Source: Trichuris trichiura
Taxonomy: Eukaryota > Nematoda > Enoplea > Trichinellida > Trichuridae
Direction: 5' to 3'
Assembly (NCBI GenBank): GCA_037903355.1
Contig: JBAJFE010000042.1
Span: 4,352,001-4,416,000 of the forward strand
DNA length: 64,000 bases
In this document: piece by piece, positions 48,826-59,868 of the stretch
Layout: every line of letters starts with the position of its first letter
Numbering within the stretch: the stretch's first letter is position 1
Program-made: the position numbers and the translations under genes
Notes under the pieces: generated by a model
The model's input: the letters and a program-made list of their open reading frames with translations, nothing else
What the model was told of the DNA's origin: nothing
The model's database searches: none

Positions 48826-48839
48826 CAATTGCACATTTG

Positions 48840-49800
48840 CCTGCTGCGTGACCTGCCGTTCCGAGTTCATATACTCATCCACGCGTGTTGATCACTGTCA
48901 GCCCGCCTTGAACATTCACATCTTAGTCAGCATACGTATCGCCTGCGTCAGCGTTTGTCGCAAAACACTTCGCATACTCGAGTTTTCGTTAATTCGCCGC
49001 GATTCTTAGGGTGCGTGTATACATTCACGTGCGTTATCCGTTTACTGCATGCTCGACACAAAGGTTCATCCCAAAATGTTGACTTGAACAGCCATTCTCA
49101 GATAACAGCTGAAAGAGAGCTCTGTTATCTATAGGAATACGCATTCGATGTTTGCTAGTCTGCATTACCGCCTGTCCCATTGTCTTGCTGATTTGATTCT
49201 GTATGCCACTGCTCTCGTAGTTTGCTCTGGTCTCCCTGCTGTTGCATGCCAGCAGTAACAGCTCACCTTTCGTGCCGTAGGTTTCGTCCGTAATTCTCAG
49301 CACAGTCAACCCGTTCTGTTCTGTTTTTTGTTTCAATATTACTGTATCATCTTTCTTCCATTGCGTTTTTGAATGTTATTTATTGTTTGTTCGCGGTCTG
49401 TTACTATTAAACAGTATCGTTTTTGCAATTTTGGAGCCCTCTGATCCAACAACCGCGTTTGATCCTCTGAGCCAGTTAGTTACTAATCGTAAATCATCCA
49501 TGATCTCTGCCTTTGACTCTATCGTACAGCTCCCAGTTCAATGCCTCTCGCCGCTTCCGGGAATGACAGTAGCCCACGCAATGGATTATTACACATGTGT
49601 GATCTGAGGAACAAGCTTTCTGAGAAGCTGAATTGCAGCGCTTTTGGACTTATGCCAGTCAGTCCCTAACAAGAACTAAACTTACGTCCGACTACTGATA
49701 ACATTACTGCTATTAGGCAACCGAAGATAAGCCTTTCATAGCTAACAGTGCTTCAGTCTAAGTCTGTCAGTCAGTCCTGGCCAGACGTGCTTCTGCCTAA
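48840..49800. other. No gene recognised
   Basis: ORFs 49034-49336 (-) and 49383-49607 (+) overlap no known family. Confidence 0.35.
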
Positions 49801-49809
49801 ATATTTCAA

Positions 49810-50030
49810 CCCAGCCCACCACTGTACGTGGCCCAAACCAGTGGCTACAAAACGTGTCACTGCATCCAATAATGAACTTTTTGATGGGGAGCCAGGCAGA
49901 TGGTCTCGTTTTGTAGCCGGCTTCAAGTCAATGCTACACAATTTATTATCTTCTGATGTGGATCACCTGAGGGTATTCGCATGATTACCACCTTCTCACC
50001 ATGGTGAGGGCATTGATCCAGTAGCCGCTG
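49810..50030 (+). pseudogene. Possible BEL/Pao-type gag fragment
   Basis: ELFDGEPGRWSRFVAGFKSM followed by SSDVDHLRVF resembles the gag motif of BEL/Pao elements (F.GDP..W..F...F...I). A stop follows. This is a weak match with no other domains nearby. Confidence 0.4.
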
Positions 50031-50271
50031 TCTGGTCTCATGCTGTTGCCCTTACTACAGGATGACGGAAATAAAGCGGCTATATTTACAAGTGAATGGA
50101 CTGGTCATAGCGCTGGAAGGGAATCGCGGTCAGCATGAGTTGAATGCTAATTTATTACTGAATGCTCTGAATCAATTTTTGTCAATATCTTCGGGAACAT
50201 TTTTGAATCAAAATTGCTTCCGAAAGTGGCTGCAAAGAAGTCCTTTATTTTAGGTAATATTACGTTTCATG

Positions 50272-50559
50272 TTAAGATTGCTTGCTTTTTCCTCGGTTAA
50301 AAGGCTTTATCGATCGAAAATTACAGAAGCGGCGTCTGCTCTTGTCAGCTTTGTAGAGCGGCAGTGATACTGATGGTAACGCTAACAGCATTGTTTCTGA
50401 AAGTTTCATTGGTAAATCATTTTCAAAAAAGTTGGGTTTCTGTTTCAACGTGAAATTGTATCTGCCCGTTACCGAGCAGCTGATATTCAAGTTCTTTATT
50501 TCTGCTGGTGCTAAAGGCTGAGGTATTGGAGCGCATACCTGAAACAGTACTTCATCCAT
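50272..50559 (-). CDS. Possible terminal exon, unidentified
   Basis: The ORF begins MDEVLFQVCAPIPQPLAPAE right after a TTTATAG acceptor-like sequence and ends in a stop after 95 codons. Its composition is protein-like, but I recognise no domain. A second minus ORF (51092-50793) could be an upstream exon of the same gene; no phase-consistent join was proved. Confidence 0.25.
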   Translation of the reverse strand: MDEVLFQVCAPIPQPLAPAEIKNLNISCSVTGRYNFTLKQKPNFFENDLPMKLSETMLLALPSVSLPLYKADKSRRRFCNFRSIKPFNRGKSKQS

Positions 50560-51152
50560 CTATAAAGATGAAAATTGAGACAGATAGTAAAAGGAGGTTA
50601 CAGATAGCTGAAGCTGCAAGCCTATAACTTCTATAAACCGTTGTCAGTTAAAAGGATTATCTCCTATGATTGACTACTACAAAACAAAACTGTAAATGCA
50701 TTAATCAAAAGGTCTGCCATCGAAAGATAAATGAGTCGCCTCAACATCGTAAGCTTGGAAATGGAAGTTATGGGCAAATTAATTAAGTTATGTCAAAATC
50801 GGAGACCTTCGTTGGTACAGCCACTGTACTTTTCCCTGACGCAGACTAGCAAAGGCTCGCGGAGTGATTCTTCACTCTTATAGAAGTTATTTTCATCATT
50901 ATTAACATTGTGACATTCGTCCATAATTTTAACAACTATTCTCGCCATAATCCTGTAAGTTTTTCTCTGAGAAAAGCATTCGAGAAGCAAATCCCTAAAT
51001 CTATGACAATACAAACCGTTCAAAAGGATGATTTTATTCCAAATGTTTATATAAGAAATCAGGCTTTCAGCGCTAACCAGTTTGGCCTTCAACGTGAAAC
51101 TAAACCCGACGACCTATGGGTCCATCTTTTTGCATCCGTTTTTGTTCCTTAA

Positions 51153-52198
51153 ATTGCAGAAGTGAAAGGGCTATCTCCTGCTTCTAACAGCATAACAATT
51201 TTCTTTGTAAACAGAAGTATGGTTTTAACTGCGACTTTAAAAATGAAACAAATCAATGAAAACATTGACGAAAAAAATGTTATTTAACGTTGTCTCAATC
51301 AATCCAATGTTTGGCAGAGGAAATTAGCAGCGGAAATGAACGTGGACTCAGACAAGAATACAGTGTAAACGACTGCCCATCGACGCAAAACTACAAAGAA
51401 GCGACAAGAACCATAACGGATAGTTTGGTTTGGCACAAGTTATCAAGCAGAAAGTCATAAACAAGCAAAGCAAGCTTTCCCTGAGGTTCCTTGCACAACC
51501 CAGTGTGACAAGTGTAACATTAATCCGAAAACGTGAGAAATTTGCATGAGCAGAAAGCATGAAAAAAAGATGAATTAAACTTAAGTTGATAACAATTACA
51601 GCTGTCGAGATGTAGCAGTGCGGCAGTCTCAAAATAACTGCTGCGTGGCTATCAGCCAGTTTTGTTGCGCATACTTCACATTTTCAGCATTAAAACACAC
51701 AGGGCAAAACGCTGTCGGCAAATGTAACATATTTATGTTTTGCCTGCAGAAGGTAACGTGCTACCATGTCGCTGGAACAAGAAGTCTCGATAATCCGAAA
51801 AGCTGGCCATAAGAACTGACTCGAGTATAAGACCTGGAACTTCCAGTGAAGGTAGAAACTCAGGTGATCTACCAGGGGAACAACACCCCGTAATTAAGGA
51901 GAATGCTGCATGGAACTTGTCGGTTAGAAAAAATGCTGATTTTTAGCGGAGTTGAACTTTGGAACCTTACAGTTTAGTAGGCCACTGATTAAAAAATAGC
52001 TCAAGGGCTCTAATTGCTGTGAAATGCTCGTGGTGTTGCAAATTATTTTTGATGCATAGTTTGTTCGAAAAAAGCATTTGCTGTCAATAGTTCGCGGCAA
52101 GGATCAACTTTTCTGGTACCTTGCATTTTTTACCAACCCACCAGTGGTCTAACGGCGCACATTAAGCCAGGAATATTGTTATTGCACATATTTTGCAG
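51153..52198. other. No gene recognised
   Basis: Short ORFs only. TTTTGCAG at 52191-52198 is an acceptor-like site before the next possible exon. Confidence 0.35.
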
Positions 52199-52431
52199 TT
52201 ACGTGAAAATGAAATTCTTTTGTCTACGAGAACTTTACCTGCACTTCAACAATCCCTATGGCGTCCCTATGGCGTCGCTTACGTCGCATACAGCAGACAA
52301 AGCAGCTTGCGTTCGAATTCGGCGTCACTGAAAAAGCAGCGACGGAAACGACGCTTGGACAGACCATGCACTCGGTTCAGGGGAACGGCAGCTGGACTCC
52401 TCTGTGAGCTTTCAGTTAAGAAGATCGCGGT
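52199..52431 (+). CDS. Possible internal exon, unidentified
   Basis: It is bounded by an acceptor TTTTGCAG and a donor GTAAGTAG and is fully open. It encodes a basic stretch (KKQRRKRRLDR, nuclear-signal-like) and TAAGLLCELSVKKIA. No neighbouring exon could be joined with confidence. Confidence 0.3.
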
Positions 52432-53470
52432 AAGTAGTGCAGATAATCGAAATGACTAGCTAAACCGTTAACTGTTCGCTTGAATAGTTTCTCGTAGAGG
52501 CAGAAAAAACCTTTTCTGGCAAGTTTTCAGCTATATGGTCTAACTCTTTTTCATCACCGATAAGGGGGTGGAATCATGGTTCTGTTTGCTTTTCGAGATG
52601 AGAGCTCGACAGCACAGTTTTTTGTGTAAACCCGTAGGCTGAAAATGTTCCGCTTCATCAAAAGTAATGTTAGGTTTTCAGTCTTCCTGTATTTGGTCGT
52701 TACTTTCTAAGTCCCTTTGTGAACTGTTAAAAGCAACTCTTACAGCTACCCTCAAATCGCTACAAAAGTTATTTCTGGCAGCGTTTTATCTTTCTGGGGG
52801 AAAACGGATGGGGTGAAGCAGGAATCAACACGCAGCCACCACCGACTCATCGCAACGCCGTTTTTTATGCGACGTTGTAGACGGAAATGTTTGGTGCCTC
52901 TGACCTTAGCACTGTCGCTTCGCTGGTCGCAACGTTTTCATGTCGTTGCATTTGTACCCCGTAGACATGAAAAGCGGTTGACTAGTTCCCTGGTTGAGAC
53001 AGACATGCTTTAATGCGATAAGAACCTGGGCAGAAAAACTGATTTTTGTGTTCAGACTGCAAAATTTTTGTTTCGATATTCTTTTTGACGGCACAGCAAA
53101 TGCGTCATGCAGTGGTGTCTTAGAAGCTATCCGAAAAACTCACATACATAGTTTTCGCGAGGTAAGAGTTCTGCTTCACTGTATGAGTGCTAGTCGAAGA
53201 CGTTCTGCCAACGGAAGAGTCTGACTTTGAGAAACCACTTGGTTGAAGGACGTGTGCGTCGGTCTCAGGGTACCCGGTTACTTCCAGTTGGTAATGTGTG
53301 AAAAATGATTCCCGAGCTTTGCAAGTTGGATGATGGAGGCAGAGTCAAACTGTTTTGTAGGCTACGTCTTTTTCCTTGATTCCACTATATAGCAGTTTTG
53401 TTAAAGCCCGTAATTAGTATTGATGCAGCTGAGAAGCACTTATTTTGTGCAAGAATGGTAGGAAGGAACA
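52432..53470. other. Unassigned, possible further exons
   Basis: A second donor-like site (GAG/GTAAGAG at 53162) follows an open stretch from about 53090. No recognisable product. Confidence 0.3.
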
Positions 53471-53476
53471 AATTTC

Positions 53477-53733
53477 GGATCTTTTCTCACTCATCCCCCG
53501 CAAGAGCAGGCGGCAATATCAATGGGTAATACGCCACGATAACACGGGTCAGCGGAACAACGGGAAGGGTGTCTTACTGCGGGTCACTGGACAATGGACC
53601 ATCACACCTTATGTGTAGGCTTAGGCTTAGGCTAGGGCAGGACAGGACGGCCGGCAGACGTACGGTACCCACTTGACCTTCCTTTGAAGTTGCTGCCAAA
53701 AAAACAAGGAAGCGGGCGAGTGAGAAAAGGCCC
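53477..53733. mobile_element. 257-bp MITE, copy 4, reversed, with exact TSD
   Basis: The ends GGATCTTTTCTCACTC and GAGTGAGAAAAGGCCC are complements. CAAATTTC is duplicated at 53469-53476 and 53734-53741. The interior is the reverse complement of copy 1 (TTATGTGTAGGCTTAGGC, ATCAATGGGTAATACG), while its outer ends differ from copy 1. That suggests altered termini. Confidence 0.85.
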
Positions 53734-53741
53734 CAAATTTC

Positions 53742-53977
53742 TGTAAGCATCTCAGTTTCTGCGAGCGTGACTAAAAAGTTTTAATGCCTAAACATCTAAA
53801 AGCTTTATCTATATTAATGATTGGGTTTTCAAATAATAAAACTCGGCCAGTAGTACTCCAAATTGACTCCTCTTGCGCTTCTCTGCCCTAAAGGAATACA
53901 ACGTAATAGTAAAGGTTGCTTTCAGAAGTCGTTGCATCTTATGGGCGTTTCTTTGATGCAAATATTTTCTTCTATGT
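53742..53977. other. Spacer between MITE and hAT element
   Basis: Nothing recognised. Confidence 0.4.
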
Positions 53978-54974
53978 CATAAGTTCTCAAAGTGAGCGAT
54001 ATCGCCTCATGGGAGCGATGGGAACCTCGCGCAGGAGCATTGGGAATTACGTAAGAGATACTCTGGCAGAATTATCCCTTGCGCAGGAGGGCTGGCAGAG
54101 AGACCGGTGTAAGAGCGCTGACTGTTAACACAGGCAATTGCACATTTTTGCAACTTATCATTGCTGTTCACGTTGAAAAAATACTGGTGAAGCAAAGCGC
54201 TATTGGTCTCGGAATGGTTGAATTAGCTTGCAAATTATGAAAGTCATGTTCTGAAGATTTCATTCCCTATGAGCGCAACCTTATTATTGTGAATTAGCAT
54301 ACTTATATTTTAAATTTCCAATTCGCAGCTAAGTTTTCCTTGTCTACGCGCTTTCAGTTGTCCTCAGCGAAAGTATGTCTAATGATTGAAAAGTCTTCTG
54401 ATGCTGTGGAACCATCAGAACAAGCAGATTCCCTTTCGGTTTTGTTGCTCACTATGGTCATGAGCAAGCGTGATTAGCTCAGTCGTTCGCTGAACTCTTT
54501 CTTGACTAAATATGAGGGATATTCGAAACGTTCCGGAAAAGACGGTGTAGTGTCTAACAGGACGCCAACCAATGGGCCAAAACATGTTTAATCGTATCTC
54601 CATTATCTCCGGATTTGTACGGAGAGGTAGCCCTATCCAAGGCTGCTCCAGTGTAGTAAAAGCTGCTCCTAAGGTAATCGTTTCTCTCGTGATGTGAAAA
54701 ATCCTCGTTTTGTGGTCAGAGCTAACATTAAATTTCTATCCAAGCTTCGTTGGCCGCCGAGGAGAATTACTCGATCTTTGCAGCAGGTTTACGGAAGTAG
54801 TGCACTATCTAAATCGATTGTCTATGAATGGACAAGGCGTTTTAAGGAGGGCAGAGGAGCCATGGAAGATGACTGAAGTGGGAGTCTTTTCTGCAAAATT
54901 TTCCCACGAATAGTGGTATTGCAAAACCTTTCCTGAGGGGGGGCTGATGGCGCGAAAAGGTCTGAAAACCTGTG
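53978..54974. mobile_element. 997-bp hAT element carrying a mariner fragment
   Basis: The left end CATAAGTTCTCAAAG with GCGATATCGCC and the right end AAAAGGTCTGAAAACCTGTG match the hAT at 26180-27231. Flanks TTCTATGT (53970-53977) and TTCCATGT (54975-54982) are an 8-bp duplication with one mismatch. Its middle is not hAT sequence but contains a mariner-type N-terminus. Confidence 0.8.
54694..54876 (+). pseudogene. Mariner-type transposase N-terminal fragment
   Basis: The reading RANIKFLSKLRWPPRRITR, LQQVYGSSALSKSIVYEW, RRFKEGRGAMEDD is the helix-turn-helix DNA-binding part of mariner-like transposases. The reading ends at a stop and no catalytic domain follows, because hAT terminal sequence resumes at about 54885. 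Confidence 0.75.
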
Positions 54975-54982
54975 TTCCATGT

Positions 54983-56674
54983 CGGTAGCAGAACGGCTAG
55001 CCCTGCTGATAACTAAAGGACTAAGAAAAAAGAAGTTCATTAGCAAAGACAAAGGGACAGGTAAAGGTTGCTGGAGTCCTGTGATCTTGTCACCAGAGCA
55101 TGCGGAGGGTAAGGCCGGTCAGGGTGCTCATTCTACCTGTAAAGTTTAGCAGTCTAGGTTTCAAAACTCGAAGTTTTAATTACTTTCCTGAAACCTGAGG
55201 GTATTGAAATTACGTCTGATTTTTTTTTGAATTTTTGAATCATGCTTGTCCATACCTCAAGTACTGAAACTCCTGATCTCTTTCAAAACAAGTATTGTGA
55301 CGTATCAATACCGCTTATTTTGTTTTTGTTTTTCCAATGCTTTCTTTGCATAACCACATTGCAATAGTGTTGGATGAACTAAATGGGGCCAGATTACAGC
55401 TGAGGGTTTCACTAAATTTTTCTTGATAGCTCTTGATTCCAGTGTTTGTCGGTCCACGCGAATTTTCTTCTGTGTTTACATATCTCTTCCCGTTAGAAAA
55501 ACGTTCACTAAGTCTTCCCTTTACTATGTGCCCTTTTTCGCCAGCACAGGCAGAGACGCATTCACGCACTCCTCTGCATACCTAGCGTTTCTTGTTTGTT
55601 GTTTTTAATTTGTCGTTCCTTAACAGTAATCTAATGTTTGACCCTGGCTTGAAAACCTCTTCAAACCTGAGTTGACCAATCTTTTGATCCTTTCTCCCAA
55701 ACCGTTATACTTAAAGATGGTAACTGTGGAAGAGATGGTTTGATTCGTTCTCAAGTTAATTTTCTTGTGCATAGTCGAATGGTCTCAGTAACCGGGTAAC
55801 CATTTTTACGAAGAATCCTTTTGATATGTCTATGTTTCTAGCATAGACATTCTTTGTCGCAAGATTACGCGCCCTCTCTGACACAGCACTCTTCCTACCG
55901 ATGAGAAATGATTTTGAATTTTGAGAATTGAAATATAGTCATTGTTCTGCGTTGGTAAACTTTCTAAATATCGCTGTTCTAACCTAGTTTCTGTACCAGA
56001 TGGTTAGTGTATCTAGCAAGGGTAGCATGAGGTCCGTTTAGCCACTTAATGAATTTTTCTGCCTCCAATCTTGCTAACTCAAAATATCATCCACCTGTCG
56101 TTTGAAAATTTTTGAACAGTAAGTTGGATCGCCTGCAGCCAAAGCAATTTTTTCTAGGTTTTCCATGATCACTGCCAGGGTCGGAGATAGGGTACCTCCA
56201 ACTGCAACTTTTTTCTTTTTTCTAAGTACTTTCTTTGCAATTTCAATGACTATTTCAGGTGATGTTTTACTCGTTGAACATTCTAGCGCGAAAAGATGGG
56301 AAATTTTCCATTATTTGGTAGTTTCCTTAAAATCGTGTTCGCGACAACTTAATCGTCCATTTTTTAGGCTTGCAGCAACGCGAACCCGCAAACTTAGCAG
56401 AGAGCAATGTGAGTCGGTAAATTTGTGCAGCTCATGGTAGGATGTTTTGTTCGCCTTTCTTGTGCTTAAGTAATTTCTCTTCAGCAATGAACTGTGTAAA
56501 CACATACCGTCGTCTGACAGAATAAAAAGTGTAGAGCGATTTTCGCTCTATCTGTGCAGCCAGCTAATGTTTGGGATTGTCGTAATTTTCAACAAAAAAC
56601 ATGAATATTTATTACGTAAGTGGAAAACATTTATATTTAACTTAGTATTTCACACAATAGGGCAAGATTTTGCG
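54983..56674. other. Gene-poor stretch
   Basis: Minus ORF 55315-55569 and plus ORF 56165-56440 have no recognisable domain. No repeat ends are seen. Confidence 0.35.
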
Positions 56675-56793
56675 ATGGTTGAGTAGGCTTGAAGATGTGA
56701 TGTTTTGGTACGGGACTATGTGTTTTCATGTTTAAATGTCTTTATTACGGATCGACTGGCCCGTTGATACGAACAATAAACGATAACTGTCCT

Positions 56794-56831
56794 CCGGAGC
56801 TTTCAGGTCTGTCGCGACCCGTCGTCAGCGG
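56794..56831 (-). ncRNA. Hammerhead-like motif, left arm, CCG/CGG
   Basis: Minus strand: CCG, CUGACGA, C, GGGUC...GACC(U) hairpin, GAAAGCUC, CGG. Sense relative to the left-arm ORF. Confidence 0.7.
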
Positions 56832-57185
56832 TCAAGATGTGTGTAATTTATGGGGGGAGATTTATCTTCCATCGTTTTCTAACGTTTAAACCGAGTGTTT
56901 TAAAGTTCTCTATTGGAAATTTCTTCTGTTTCTGTCAGCTGCGGCTTCTCTTGTTCGGTGAAATTTTGTGGGGTTGTATATCGATTTGTTTTTCTATTTT
57001 TTTGCGTCGTCAAATCCTGTTTTTTGTTTCCTTCCCTCTTTTTTTCATTTTTATCCTTTTTTGTATCCATTTTTCTAAATTTCGCCCCTTGTTTCTTCTC
57101 AATAATTTGTGGTTCTCTATAATTTTCCATTTGTTCCATGTTTGTAACGACTTCTTCCTTAACTTTTTCCACGTGCTCTTGTATC

Positions 57186-57780
57186 TTATCCATCTAGTGA
57201 GCAGCATTTGTGGCGGGTGATAATATTTGTCCACACCTCACTAATGTCTGCCCCTTGATCGCGGTTGAAGGTTGCATTGTGTCTAATGTATAACGTCTCT
57301 TTAAGTTTTCTTAAACGCAGGTTGCTTTCATAGCATAGGACTTTGGGCCGGAGGGGCTGTTCGCAGTGTACCGCGTGTTCCACTACAGCGGAAGCTTGTA
57401 TTGCTTTGTCCATGGTGATTCTTGGATTTAATATTGGTCTTCCGCGTTGAGCAATTGGGTAGCCACTATTGTCGAGGATATTTTTTGCTTTTTTATAACA
57501 GTTTAGCCTTTTAATGTGTTCGCTGAATCTACGTTCTAAAGTATTGCCTGTTTCTCTGACGTAAACTTCTGAACACGTACATTCAACTGCGTATAGTAGG
57601 CCCGTTTTTTCGACTGTAGGAATTTTTTTTTGTCAGTACGAAGAATCGATCTGAGATTGGCGAAATTCTTGAAATAGACTCTGAAGCCTAATCTTTTTCC
57701 TAACTGGATAATTTTTTCGCCTAGTCCTACTACATAGGGAACAACTAAATGTGGAATGGGTGGAATGTTTGGTTCAGGGG
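57186..57780 (-). pseudogene. Penelope RT-end plus GIY-YIG endonuclease, left arm
   Basis: In minus-strand order: PHLVVPYVVGLGEKIIQLGK (connector after RT), then GLLYAVECTCSEVYVRETGN (GIY-YIG core), RRFSEHIKRLN, GYPIAQRGRPILNPR. The C-terminal VVEHAVHCEQPLRPKVLCYE, LYIRHNATFNRDQGADIS and a stop follow. An A-run near 57630 may shift the frame. Only the end of the RT is present. Confidence 0.85.
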
Positions 57781-57796
57781 GTTCACGTTTGCATAG

Positions 57797-57993
57797 CGGA
57801 ACACGCGGTACACTGCGAACAGCCCCTCCGGCTCAAAGTCCTATGCTATGAAAGCAACCTGCGTTTAAGAAAACTTAAAGAGACGTTATACATTAGACAC
57901 AATGCAACCTTCAACCGCGATCAAGGGGCAGACATTAGTGAGGTGTGGACAAATATTATCACCCGCCACAAATGCTGCTCACTAGATGGATAA
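57797..57993 (+). pseudogene. Penelope endonuclease C-terminus, right arm
   Basis: It repeats EHAVHCEQPLRLKVLCYESN through RHKCCSLDG, with almost no change from the left arm, and lacks the GIY-YIG core. Close identity of the arms points to a single event or recent conversion. Confidence 0.85.
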
Positions 57994-58344
57994 GATACGA
58001 GAGCACGTGGAAAAAGTTAAGAAAGAAGTCATTACAAACAGGGAACAAATGGAAAATTATAGAGAACCACAAATTATTCAGAAGAAACAAGGGGCGAAAT
58101 TTAGAAAAATGGATACAAAAAAGGATAAAAATGAAAAAAAGAGGGAAGGAAACAAAAAACAGGATTTAACGACGCAAAAAAATAGAAAAACAAATCGATA
58201 TACAACCCTACAAAATTTCACCGAACAAGAGAAGCCGCAGCTGACAGAAACAGAAATTTCCAATAGAGAACTTTAAAACACTCAGTTTAAACGTTAGAAA
58301 ACGATGGAAGATAAATCTCCCCCCATAAATTACACACATCTTGA

Positions 58345-58382
58345 CCGCTGACGACGGGTCGTGACAGACCCGAAAGCTCCGG
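58345..58382 (+). ncRNA. Hammerhead-like motif, right arm, CCG/CGG
   Basis: CCG, CUGACGA, C, GGGUC...GACCC hairpin, GAAAGCUC, CGG. This is the cleanest copy, with fully paired stem II and a consensus core. Confidence 0.75.
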
Positions 58383-58461
58383 AGGACAGTTATCGTTTAT
58401 TGTTCGTATCAACGGGACAGTAGATCCGTAATAAAGACATTTAAACATGGTTGAGTAGGCT

Positions 58462-58700
58462 GTCCCATTTCTTTACGAAAACACTTTTCCAACCTGAGGA
58501 CGATGGGGCAATGTTGATTCAGAAAACTACGTTCTTTCATTCGGCGTTGGATAACTCAGTTGTTAACGTAAAGAAGCATGTAAACCTGCGATTTATCTAT
58601 TCCTACGGAGTGGGAATCCAGGGAAAGCATCAGAAGGATTATTTACTTGAAAATGAAAACTGAGCAAAATCGGAAACGAACAGCGTTGAAAAAGTAACTA
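58462..58700. other. Target flank of the Penelope insertion
   Basis: A short open frame (to 58663) has no known domain. Confidence 0.35.
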
Positions 58701-59035
58701 CAGTCGGCCCTCTTTATCCGCGGTTAATTCGTCCCGGGTTTTCAGCGTTACACCGCGTTATATAGGATACCCTATGAAAAAAGGCGAAATAGCTTATATT
58801 CTAGCCGCGTATCTCGTCCTGCACCCTTGAATTCCTTCCAGAACGGTTGCCATAACTAGCGATCCTTCGAAGCTTGTTACTACGGAATCTAGCTATGAGA
58901 TAATGACATCAGTGAGACTGCGCTTGTCCAATGGGGTTAGCCATCAGAACCTAAGTCATTAGATACAAGAAAGGATGAAAGTAAGATGCTCTTTCTTTAA
59001 ACTCCTGGGAAACGCCTTGCTTTTAAGAGCTAGAC

Positions 59036-59801
59036 CAGTGATTCCCAACAGGGGCCTTGGAGGAGTCGAGGGGAGTCCTGGAACCTAAGGGGGCCCTTGG
59101 GGGTTTCCGATTGTGCCTGTACATCTTTTTTCTAATGTTCCTTTTCTTGTGAAAACAGATAGTAAGCAAGTTCTCGATTCTGAAAGCTGATATCGTTTGT
59201 ATGCTCCTACGTTCTTTTACTTACAACGGGAATAAACTGCTCTTTTTTCTTGTGGTGGTAAAACTGCTGGCTGGCCTGTGATAAGACGTTCCATCTTCAT
59301 GCCAGGTAGTCCTTGCAAATCTTGACTACAAATCCAATAAATCTTAACAGGAAACTTTTGTCACACATGCCCATTTTCAAGACGAAGGTTTAGCAGCTGC
59401 GAACGGAAGAAGTTATGACCTATTCCATAAAGTCAAGGAACCTTCGCAGCCTACCTTCATACACTCAGCAGGGAATACTCAGCAATATAGGTGACTGAAA
59501 AACATTGCACACGTGTCAGATATAAGATTTGGATTCGTTACTGTATTTCCCATATGCACAGATTGACGCAAAAATTACATTTTTAAATTGAAAAGCTTAG
59601 AATGCAGAATAAAAGTTCACCCTTAGCGTCGGTTTTCACCAGATGGAAAAGACAAGAGCAAATTCATTGTTTAAATCTTCGGCAAACTGTGTGTCGCAGG
59701 TACTTTAAGAAACGCGAAAGAACTTCGAGCGTGAAATGGAAAGAGCAGGGCCATGCAAGAATGGAGGGGGTCCCTAGCGCGGAAAAGGTTGAGAATCACT
59801 G
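59036..59801. mobile_element. 766-bp non-autonomous hAT nested in the Tigger
   Basis: The ends CAGTGATTCCCAACAGG and GTTGAGAATCACTG are complementary. The Tigger sequence AGCTAGAC is duplicated exactly at 59028-59035 and 59802-59809. No transposase. It has the same terminal type as 5395-5869. Confidence 0.9.
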
Positions 59802-59868
59802 AGCTAGACGATGTACTGGTGCGCGGATCGGGTACAGAGCAGAAGAAATGTAAAACACAGAGTTGCAC

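Larger units (their letters stand above)
38445..48830 (+). mobile_element. Second Ty3/gypsy retrotransposon, decayed and multiply invaded
   Basis: LTR-like ends at about 38445-38590 and 48679-48825 share TGTAGC starts, AATGAGCCTGA, GTATTCGTA-GC-TGCTGTC and AATAAAGC blocks. Between them lie gag, zinc knuckle, protease, RT, RNase H and integrase pieces in Ty3 order on the plus strand. They are separated by a hAT element, Penelope-derived DNA, a hAT derivative and a pogo fragment. Nearly every domain carries stops or frame changes. LTR boundaries are approximate. Confidence 0.8.
56690..58446. mobile_element. Penelope-like element, inverted pair, with 15-bp target duplication
   Basis: The left arm (56740-57385, minus) and right arm (57797-58446, plus) are nearly identical inverted copies of the element's 3' part. 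Each has an endonuclease C-terminus, a Lys-rich stretch and a hammerhead-like motif. The left arm extends further in (57386-57780) and includes the GIY-YIG motif. ATGGTTGAGTAGGCT occurs at 56675-56689 and 58447-58461, so the whole inverted unit inserted as one piece. Penelope elements use their GIY-YIG nuclease to nick the target and prime reverse transcription. Confidence 0.88.

Noticed and set aside
57010..58276. Lys-rich ORFs flanking the Penelope endonuclease as separate genes
   Set aside because: They are low-complexity 3' parts of the two inverted arms, read in alternative frames.
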